Shown here: piece by piece, positions 38,301 to 49,900 of the stretch
Numbering within the stretch: the stretch's first letter is position 1
Layout of the letters: each line of letters begins with the position of its first letter
NCBI GenBank assembly: GCA_963576475.1
Contig: OY754973.1
Coordinates: 14,463,142-14,527,141 of the forward strand
Length of the DNA stretch: 64,000 bases
Direction of reading: 5' to 3'
From: Molanna angustata
Taxonomy: Eukaryota; Arthropoda; Insecta; Trichoptera; Molannidae
Program-made: the position numbers and the translations under genes
Notes under the pieces: generated by a model
Database searches by the model: none
Told to the model about the DNA's origin: nothing
What the model saw: only the letters and a program-made list of their open reading frames with translations

Positions 38301-41300
38301 TTTTATTGTTTTGCTAAGTTTAGTTTGTCGATCGACATAATATTTACATACCTATATTAATTTCTCGTATTGTGCCTACATAGTGGCGGGTTTACTGTAT
38401 TTTTTTATGAAATATCCTACTTAACAGAATGAACTGAAATATATCAACATTTCATATGTAAAAATTAAAAAAACTACATTCAATTTATTTTACAGATCAA
38501 GATAAACAAATCCTTCATACAATTTAATCGACCAACAATCGCAATAAAAAGTGAAACTGAATTTTTTTAATAAACTATAATTTAAATCGCTTATGCAAAC
38601 ACGGAATGCTTTTATACCTACTCACAATGATTCTATATTACAAATATTGATTTAGAATTGCTTTGAAACAATCAAATTATATTATATACATAAGTACCTA
38701 TATAATTATATTGTTTATATTTCCGTTATAAAATTGGATGAGTTTAACCAATTCAGCAAGGGCAAAATTTTCTATTTAACCCAAATATTTGTAGAGAATC
38801 ATTATAAATGTAAACTGCACAATAATTATATGTAGGTACATATGTACATACCATCGCGTCATGTCCCTCACGGGGTAGACAGAGAGCCACATTTGTATAT
38901 CTTGACAAAAATTCGAACTTCGTTTCGTGCATGTTCGTCTTTCATTCGAGCTTATTTTATTTCCGTCTTTCAAAAAATCGCTCACATGGTTGTGCCATCA
39001 TATTCTTGGGTGCCTTAGACCGTTTATTTCTATTCCCGCCAGCTTCATAATTATAGGTGTATGAAAGAAATAATAATTTAGACTAAATTCAATTAAGCAT
39101 GAATGAAAATTATTTACTGTCGATGATTCTATTTGAATTAAATTTGATTATTAGGTAGGTACCTACTTAAGAGGACATGTTATGAAACTTCTTCTTCTTC
39201 TTCCTGGCCTCTTCCCAACTTATCGTCGATGAAGACTGTTGGAGTCAGCTCTCCTCGTCCTAATGTTATGAAACTAATTATTTTATTTATTTATTTAAGA
39301 TTTGGTGCACGGTTAATATACAATACACATTTACATAATATCAAAACAAAGAAACCAAACAAAAAATTCCAGAAAAGAAAATTATTTCTAAGGTTGCTTC
39401 TCTGAACTGGAAACACTGGTAAGTCGGAGGAAACTGCCTCTTGGCATTTAAACTCGCAACTTACACCGGGTGTAAGGAAGTGTTCCTTGTTACATAAGTA
39501 ATTTAATAAATAATATAATGCATCTTGAAATCCAATTAAAATCGTAGATACATTATATTTTACGACAGTCAATCAACCTACAAATTTTTAAGGCTACCGT
39601 CCACATATGCGCAGGGTTTGAATCGGATTTTTGTCTCCCAGCAACGGCGACGATCCGATGCGCGCGCTCCGTACGATGCCTATCGATCAGTGGACGCACT
39701 CATATGAATTCCTATAAAAAGAATAAGTACTAAAATCTGTCTGATGCGTTACGTCCGATTCGTACGCTGCGCCTCTGTGGGCACTAGCTCACATAGTCGC
39801 ATTTTCGCCTTTAAATTATTTTTAATGAATACAGAATGTTGTTACTACATTTTTTGGGAATGTAGAGCAATTCAAACAATTTTTTTAAAATGATGTAATT
39901 ATACAACCATAATAATTCTCAACCTACACGTTTTTCCACGTGTTGAAATAATTTATGTATTATATAAGAACGGGTTTAATATTACGTAAAATTTGATCAC
40001 ATAAATTGTGTCACCTGTTTTACATCATTATTTAAAATCCAGTTGCAAAATATAATTTAATGGACACAATAACCAATTAAAAAGTATTGCGTCATTGAAT
40101 ACCTACACATAATTATACAAGGGATTTTTTGTGATTTCAATTGTGTTTTAGCATTTTGTCAATAAAAATAAAAGTAGGTAACTACTTATTGCATGTAGTG
40201 AGACTATAATAGTCCTTTCGGTTAATAATGTTGTATTTAAAATCTTAAAATCTGACAAGATAATTTACAAAAAAAAATATTATGACAACGAATGATAATT
40301 TTGGAATCGAACTCAACTTGTAGTCAACTGACTGACTATTATGCCACGACGGTTCATCATTTAAAGTTGTAGCTGTATTGCGCACATTATAAATAAATAG
40401 GTACGTGTGTACAAATATGAAATTTAAATAAGTATTTCAAAACATCAAATTTTAAAATTAATAACCTGATTGTATTATCAAAATCAACGTAGATTCAATT
40501 AACTATTTTTATCAATCAGCTTTGACTTTTATTACAATAAATAAAACTGATAATGAATAAAATCGATTGCATTTAACCGTTTCGTAGTAGGTATTTTGTA
40601 AAAGTAAATGGAATTGTTCCAAAATGATTTTACCAATCTAACAATTGTTTTCACCTGATTCTACTTGGTTTTGTTAATCCAATACAGTAGATAATAAAAA
40701 CAATTTATTATTTAGGTATGCTAAAATGTGCAAAAAATGCTTCACTTTCTTTGCGACTTGGTATAATGTAAAAAGTGCTCTGCGAATGCAGACAGGTAGG
40801 TGGGTAATTTTTCATTTATCTTATAAATTATATTTTGCAAAGTTCGTGTCATTTATCACGTAGACATAAAATTAAACGAATTATCGATCATTTTCAAAGA
40901 ATGTATACTTCTTCTTCACCCTGGCTATTTCTTCCCATTACTTGGAAAAGCTAAGGGTGACACAAAGAGCGAAGAAGAATGTTGAATATCTCTATGAATG
41001 GATTAGGAAGAACACAGGAGTAGCGGATGTGGCCAGAAGAATAGCGGAGTTTAAGTGGAGTTGGGCGGGTCGTATATCGCGGATGTCGGACGACCGATGG
41101 ACAAAAGTTGTGATGGACTGGAGGCCAAGAACAGGAAGCAGAAGCGTGGAAAGGCCCCAGACCAGAGATAGTCCGAAGAATGGCACAGGATAGAGACCAG
41201 TGGAAGTCCAAGCGGGAGACCTTTTGTCCAATACTGCAATGGACTCAAAAAGAGGCTGAGTATGTCAGATCAGCCCTCCCTCGTCCTCATTCGCCAAGGC

Positions 41301-44300
41301 CTTAGCCGGTTTCAGACCAAAGGCTAAGCCAAGTTAGTTTAGCTTGGCTCGCATGGCTGAGGTCGTTTTTCATACAAATGTGCAGACCGCAAAAATGATC
41401 TCAGTTATGCGAGCTACTTAACATAGCTTTTGGTCTGCAACCTGCTTTTCTTTCGTGTGCGTCTCCTTCGCGTAGGTCTGTCTCCCGCAACTCTCTTCTG
41501 ACGGTGGAGTGCCACGTTGTCAGCGGTCTGCCTGGTCTTCTGGCCTGCACTTGGATCTCCATCGCTCTGCGTCTTATATTGTCCTCTGGTCGCCTTATGA
41601 CGTGTCCATACAATGTCAATCTACTCTCGAGCAACTGATCGGTGACCTGCCCATCTCAGCATACTCATTACATCTGTGTGAATGCACCCAGCACTCGGTG
41701 GCAAAAGTCATGGCAGGGCTGATGGCATTTTTAAAAGAATATATACATTTTGAATTAATTAAATACAACATTTTTTCGAATTTTTATTCTCATCATAAAT
41801 TGATCTCATATGTTTAGAACAAACATCAAATTTAAATTCGATTCAAAAAACATTTTATAAATATATCAAATTAAGGGGGGGACTGCTGCCAACATACCTA
41901 TTTTTCAATTTGATATACCATCATTATTTCTTATCAAATCGTTTTGAAAAAAATAATTTAGATAGTTTGGATATTCATAAACAAAAATATACCTTAACTT
42001 TTTGATAATGTTCTGTATAAATTCTTGTAAAAAAATAATGGCATACCCCGATTTTCAATGTTTATCATATGTTTTTAATAAACTATAAGGCGTAGAGTAA
42101 TATATTTTTTTTAAATTAAAGAAGACAAAAATATCTAGAAAAATATGATGTGACGTTGCATTAATGCTTCAGGTTTAGTAAATAAACCTAAAAAACATTT
42201 ATTTTTCATTCAGCGCCATTGCGTAATAAAAGTTTTTTTGGTTTATTTACTTAACCTGATGCGTTAATGCAACGTCATATCATATTTTTCCAGGTATTTT
42301 GTTGTTCTTTAATTTATAAAAAAAAATACTACTCTATACCTTATACTTTTTTAGAAATTTAAGATAAATGTCTAAAATCGGGGTATGTTTATTATTTTCC
42401 TACATGAATATATACAGAACATAATCAAAAAGTTAAGGTAGATTTCTCTTTATTAATATCCAAACTAACTAGGTGATTTTTTTCAAAATGATTCGTTTAG
42501 TAATAATGATGGTATATCAAATTGAAAAAATAGGTACGGTGGCAGCAGTCAACCTCTTAACAACAAAATGAAAATTTTGAAAATATACATAATGTTCAAT
42601 GGTACTCAAAAATAAAATTCTGAACTTCATTATATATCTACGTAATTCATCCTCTTAAGAACGCTTTGTGAATATTATAAACTCGATGCGATATTTTTAA
42701 TGAAAAAATGTTTAGTGTGAACAAGGTATATTAAGTTTATTACAAAATGAATTGCGCTTATTTCATACAAAACAAATGCAATCTTTTTATCTAAGATGCA
42801 TAATGATGCACATCTACATATGTTAGTTACTTTATCTTTTATGACTAATGTTGATGGGACAGTCGCATCAGTTTTTCTATTGTTGCAAAACATTTTCATT
42901 GTTGAAATTTATATTTACCTACGCAATATCAAAAAGATTTATTCGTAAACAAAACACAAGTTTCGTCATTTTATGTTCATCTGAGAAAACATCCATTAGT
43001 AGATATTATATAATATGTACCTGAATATAATAAAACACGTAATTAAATTCATAAGACATTCCTATTTTACCATATCAATGAAATGAACACCCATAGATGC
43101 TTTCAGAATGAAGATATTTAGTTTAATCGACTTAAAACACATAATATATATTTCGAAATTAAAAAATCTTTTAACCACAAGAGATTTGAATACCTATGCT
43201 AAAGATATTGTATCTACATTATTATTATGCATCAACTTTGAGATGAACAAGTCAATTTACATAGCAGAAAATGTCTAAAAGTAAAATAAAACCATTAAGT
43301 CTAATCACAACAGCTAAGATTAGAATCTGACAATCAACTTAGAAAATTATATTTTGGCATTCAAATACCATCTCTTGGTTATACGCAGACCAATAAAAAA
43401 TATTAACTTCCAACCACATATAACGAACATGTGTTGGTAGATATATTTTCCCAAAAGCACCAACCTTATATCATTATTTGAACAGCAATTTCGTTATCAT
43501 GTTCAACACGGGTCGAAATTACAGACTTGTTATGTTTAATACATAATTTCTTATTTACATAAGTAATGTCTACCTGTAAGTAAGATATGTCGCTCAATTT
43601 AAACTTTCGCCAGATGCATTAAACTTATTTACTATTTTACATAATATCGCAAACTGTCGATAATATTATTCGGAGACCGTATATGTATCATTTTTTTATA
43701 CCGATCATTATTCTCTGCTTAGTATGTGACGATACAACCATTCTATTTTACGCACAAGTAATTTTAGAAAGGGAACGCCCATATAATATATCCGTTGACG
43801 AATGCAAATCTTCCACAACGCATTTATTTATTAAGTAAGTTGTATGTAGAATGAAAATAAAAATAATATAAACCGGTATTTTGTTGTTACATAAAAAAAT
43901 TTTCATTTACAACGTGAATTAATAGGTACATGTTATTATAATAAATTAGATGAGATATAAATAGGTACTATAAACAGCCGGTATTTATATTAAAGTTGAT
44001 TTTAATGAAAGTTGAAATGTCCTCTAGTAACTTTTTCATCCAAAATCATACATTTTGATATATTTTTTTAGATTGAAGGAGTTTCTTTTTTTTAATTTCA
44101 GAAAACGTTGAGATTTCGTAAGCTCAACTTTTTTTCGTCTTCTCGCTGTACGGGACCATAACTTTTTCTAAATACACTCTCATTAGAACCAATTTTTTTG
44201 ATTACCAGTTGCACGATTATTATGTAGTGCATAATGCCATTACAATGTGGCAGATCGTGTGTAATGTTTACGTTTAAGCCCTTGTATACCCTGGGCATAC

Positions 44301-46850
44301 GGATGTACACAAATATGCACACTAAATTACCTTCTTATGTATGAAACCCGAAAAAATATTGTATGTCACCTAATCTGTGATATAAAATATTTTTTCACTT
44401 CACGAAAAAAAGGTAAAATTTAGAGGTTTTCTTTAAATAGCAAGAATAGTAATTCAATATTAAAATAGTAAAAAGCTCAGCCAGTAGATTTTCATATTTT
44501 CTTTCGATCGAAATATAAATCTACTTCTTAGGTCTTGAATTTTTTAGTTATTTTCAATTTAAGTGTTCGATACTTCAAATTTCAAAAATCTCATGCATTA
44601 GAATAAAGATGTAAATACAAACTGTTCCTTATTTTCAAGACGTATCTTTTGAGGGTACGGGGGAAAGATTTTCAAAATATACTCTATAGCTTACTATAGC
44701 TTCTTAATATAGATCACCTCTTATGAATTTATATTTCATAACCATACCTATCGACGAATTCGATGAAAATATAATACGAGATTAATTTCAAATTCGATTT
44801 TGTGTATTTTATGCTGTCGCCCTTTGTTAAAGACGATGCGAACTACTCATGCAACCCGTTTTAGAGTAGCTTCTTTCATATTATTACCTGTTTCCAACAT
44901 GACTTTTCATCTATATTTATGTGAGATATATTCGACATACATTTTTTATAAATTATTAACGGTCTGGTCGACAGTGCACCCCTTCTAAGCTCACTCCGTT
45001 TTCACTGTCCACTTAGGAAAAAAGAAACCAGTCTCTCTTTTGCATTGAATCTTCTAGAACTAACTATACCTATGCTAAACTCAAAAATTAATAAAGCTTG
45101 TACTGGGTACAATAGAAATTGTTTGAGTGATCCAGAGTTGGATATGTTTGCTTCGAGTTTATATATATTAAAAAAAATGTGAATTTGTCGGATATACATA
45201 TAATGTGTGCTCTGTTTTGTTTTACGCATCTGTACCTTTTTTAAATGTGCCCATTTAATTTAATTTAATTTATTCAATAACATTGAATGCCAATGAGAGT
45301 CAAGGGACAAGTGTACAAGACGGAAACACCAAAAAGAGATGCACGCGACGGAAATGAAGATTCTATACTAAGGTGGGCTGGGGATCTGACAAAGTTTGAC
45401 AAAGTGAGGAATGTCCACGTCCACGGTAGTTTCAAAGTGGCCCCAATAGACGAAAAAATAGTCGAGATCAGGCTGAGATGATATGGCCACATTCTGAGAC
45501 GACCGACAGACAATATGATAAATAAAGCCTTGGACATCGAGACTCCAGCGAGAAGACCAGGCAGACCACCAGCCACATGGCTGTCGAGCATCAAAAAGCA
45601 TCTGCGAGAGAGGGAGCTGATTCCTGATCTGGCACAGGACAGGCGAGTTTGGCGAAATAAAATAAGGAGAGCCGACCCCAAGTAAATGGGATAAAGGCTA
45701 GGGCGAAGAAGAAGAATAACATTTAACTAAGAATTATTCATACATTGAGACACGTGGGGTATTAATCATAATATGAGTTTCCAGTAGTCGATGCTTCCCC
45801 CCACACCTCTCCCTACCTCTCTCTGTTTCCATCATATTTTCAAAATTGTTAAAATATTATAGTATTCTAAAGTATATCTTGTAATATACTTTCGAATACT
45901 ATAATTGGCAATTTAAAAAATTATCATTGTATATTTGTATAATTTTTTCTTGTTTAAAATTTGTATAAAAATAAATAAAATAAAAATAAATTAATCGCGC
46001 ATTAAACAATAAAAATAATAAAAATTCAATAAGTTTATGATCGCAATTGAATTAATGATCATTATGTTATGTAGCCATCAACCAATCGGTACATGTATTT
46101 ATCTCATAAAGTATTACAATAGCTGAAACGATCATTCACATGGCAGATAAAAATCTCAATGTCATTGTCAATGTTTTTAAAGCAGAACAATCTCTTTTGT
46201 GAGAGTAATTATGTGTATGACAAAAAACATGCGTGTCTAGCATGAACTAAATCACCTGCAGATCATGCAGGTTAAACAGTTATCGTTTTTTTTCACACTA
46301 ATACATACCGAGATAATACATATCAAACTATAAAGTCTTCTTACATATTTTGTATAGGCGACTGCCATACAAATTGTATGAAGCGATGTCGTCACTAAAT
46401 TCAATTTTTATAAAAAATTGTTAAAAAAAATTTGAGATGTACCTACTTCTACAATATTAATATTTTTTATAGAAAATTAAATTATCTAGTTGGGGCGTTT
46501 CGGCTTTTTCGATATTTTTAAAAAATTTGGAAATATAGGCAGTTAAACTCATAAAATTATCATAAAAAAAATTCTTAATAAAAAATGTTTGAGAACCCTG
46601 GAAATTTTTCGAAAAAACCAATGCGAGATTTTGTGATTTTCTAAATTTCATACCAATTTTCAGCGTTCTAGCTTTTATGGTTTCTGAGATATATGGAAAA
46701 ATAAACCAAAAATTCAAAAGTTGATAACCCCTGACTGAAACAAAAATTTACAATTCTGAGTATAAAAAAATTGTAGGCATATAACTCTTTATATATTCTG
46801 AAATTTTGGGTTCTGTAAATTGAGCGGATCAAAAGTTATAAGAGGGAGAC

Positions 46851-46932
<82 letters not shown>

Positions 46933-49900
46933 CATAAAACCCACTAATTCTAAATTTTTCAAAAATTTTTACACATTTTTAATAATAACTGAAGCTACAG
47001 CATTTATAAAATTGGTCTTACTTAAGATTATAAGAAATCAATAGGTGACCAAAACCGTATGAAAAATTCGCTCATAAACGTAAAAAAATTAAATGTAAAA
47101 GGAAAACAATTGTTAATAAGTTTAAATGTACCTAAATCAAAACCATTCAGGGGAGCAAGTCCCGTCAAAAATGTATTCAAAACCCTCATGATTACCCATA
47201 TGATGGATATACTTATCATACAGAGTTGTCTAATATATTAAGATATTAATATCATGAGGGTTTTGATTTCACCGCTAGACAAAACTTGCCCCCCTAGATA
47301 TGTAATGGAAATTACGCGTAGCATTAAAAGGTTTATTTAATGATGTTAATAGAATTTATACAGAAAGGTCCCCCAAAACGGTGCATTCTAAATAATATAT
47401 ATATTCTTATTTATTTGAATCGGCGAATAGAAAGCAAACGCTATTTTTAGAAGTTCATAGTAAGCGGTCGTGAGTACAAATATTAAACCCGTTATTAATT
47501 TGGTAGGTAGAAGCGAGAGATTAAGTATATTTCCAGCGCATTTATTCGATAGTCAAATTGTATGTATATTTAAGTGAATGTAGAGAATGCACATTCATCT
47601 TTCACTCATATAGTCGTCCTTGGTCTACGGTGAATGTTTTTTGACAGATGAACGATTTCGTAGTCTCCAGTCCGAATTTGGCACAAAGGTTGTATTCGTT
47701 TTGCAATTCTCATCGATCTCATTTTTAATATTATGTGATCGAATTATGTAAGTACCATTTTTTAAGCCAAATTTCTCAACTAGTCTATGTTCAATAGTTT
47801 TATGTGTTTTTTTTTTTCTAAGAAGATTTATAATTGGAGCAATATCATAATATGAATATTATGTACGTATTTACAAAAACGCACCCAAATAGAAGCTGCG
47901 ATTCAAGATCTAATATTTGCAGTTTAAAAAATTCAGTTTCATTGAACGGTGAAAATAATCTATCTGATCCACGAAGATTGAAGAATAAATTGAATATTTA
48001 ATTATTTAACACAGTAGTTGAGAATATTATTTTTATATTTATTATTTAAATAATAACTATGTCCTTGTATCAAGAACATATACATCCTCATACATTTCCT
48101 TAATCAAACAGAAATGCTTTTGCTATTAAGTGAACGAAATATGTCGGGGCACGTATTTACCTTTCCGTGTTGATTTGGAGGCAAATATTGCCTCAAATTA
48201 GGCACTAGTTTGTTGCGCTAATGCACTTGAAAACTCATGTTGAATTCAAGGCACGTGTCCTCCAAATGCATACGGTTTTGTTCGATTCAAGGCAATTAAT
48301 TGTTGAATATGGAACATACATAATATAGCCATGAAGTTCGCGCGCTATATCATTTCCCTCGCATTTCGTCTGCCACTGTCACATTTGTATTTTGTTCACA
48401 GATTATTATGGAATGTTTGAGTCTTTAAGTAATATGGAACTTAAAATTGGTATTTTGGACAATTTTAAAATTGTAAATTACGAAGGAGACAAGGATAATT
48501 ACCAATGTAAAACTCGATGCTCTATATACTGTGAAGGTAATTATGACGCAAAGTGTGACTATTTCATTAAAAAGATCATGAGTACCAATCTCATAAAAAA
48601 ATAAGTTTTAAAAATAAGAAGTTTTATGATATAATGTAGATTTGTAGGTATAGATGAATCTATTAAAACAAAAACAATCATAAAATGCCTCTAACACAGC
48701 CTTGTAACGCTCAATCAATACGCATGGTAAAATTTATAAACCTGTGTACGATTGAAAGACGCGTGCCTTGAATTGAGTACGTATTAGCAGGAACAGTTTG
48801 CGTTGCTAAACCGTGTGCATTTGGAGGACACGTGCCTTGAATTCAACACGAGTTTTTAAGTGCATTAGCGCAACAAACTAGTGCCTAATTCGAGGCAGTA
48901 CTTGCCTCCTAATCAACACGGAAAGGTAAATACGCTGTCGGGGCAGGATTCGAACTCGCAATCATTGGATTAGGTGCGAACCCAGCGCGATAAACTCTGT
49001 GCTATCACCCATCTATTTATTTAATCGTATATTTTATATACAAACATAAAAAATGGATAAAAAAGTAATGAAAATTTTATGCAATAAAAACTTAAAGTAG
49101 GTAATTTAATTGTACTCAAATTTGGACACTAAACACTGGAATTTTACCACTTTTTACCTCATTCGTCTATAGCCATAGTTTTTTATAAATTAAAATATTT
49201 TAATCGCTTTAATTTATTCAATTTAAAAAGCGATCGTTTAAGAGTATGGTTTAATTTGCGATAATGGGAGTAAATCGAAATCTTTCTTGCTCCCAGCAGA
49301 GGGGAAATTTATTTCTCACGAAATTTATGCTTCTCTGGGCTGATAACACTGGTTAGTTCGAAGGAATGGCCTATTGAAAATTGTAAAGCGGTAAAAGATA
49401 TAAAAATTGTGTACGGTCTTGATACAATGAGAACCAAAGCTTAATCGTTTTTGTAATCTGTTATTTTATTTAGATGAACATTATTTCCCATTTGAAAATA
49501 TGTAAGTAACAACATTTAATTTATTTCTTCCAGGTTATCTTGTGTTTTGTTGTTTTATTGGGAGTGGCATCATGTGGCAGACTCCAATATTACCAAGAGC
49601 CAGTAATAAACCTCAATGAAATATCACACATGTCTCCGTACGAGCTGGATCTGTTGGCTGGTGGACTTGCGGCAGAAGAACTCATCAGGTAATCGAATAA
49701 ATAAACAAATAATTTGCTTCAAATTACAGAACATTGAACCTTCTAATACGAAAGAAATATATATTTTCTATATTTTCTCTAAACGGTCACAAATAAAATT
49801 CTCAGACTACTTTTTTTACTAAAAAGACTTATCTGACTACTTTAAAACTAGATTTTGTTCTGTTCTTGTCAACAAATAATTTTCAGTATAATTACTCTCA

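Larger units (their letters stand above)
48057..49020 (-). mobile_element. SINE type C split by a later insertion
   Basis: The body half (48057-48151: CAAGAACATATACATCCTC, TACATTTCCTTAA, GAACGAAATATGTCGGGGCA) and the tRNA-head half (48936-49020: TGTCGGGGCAGGATTCGAAC, TCTGTGCTATCACCCATCT) belong to one minus-strand SINE. The ten bases TGTCGGGGCA are present at both junctions. Removing the insert and one copy restores the layout seen in the uninterrupted copy at 61695-61862. Confidence 0.82.

Noticed and set aside
45274..45681. 135-codon minus-strand ORF
   Set aside because: Opposite-strand shadow of the LINE fragment read on the plus strand.
46820..47044. 74-codon ORF with poly(Thr-His)
   Set aside because: Produced by the CA microsatellite; no coding evidence.
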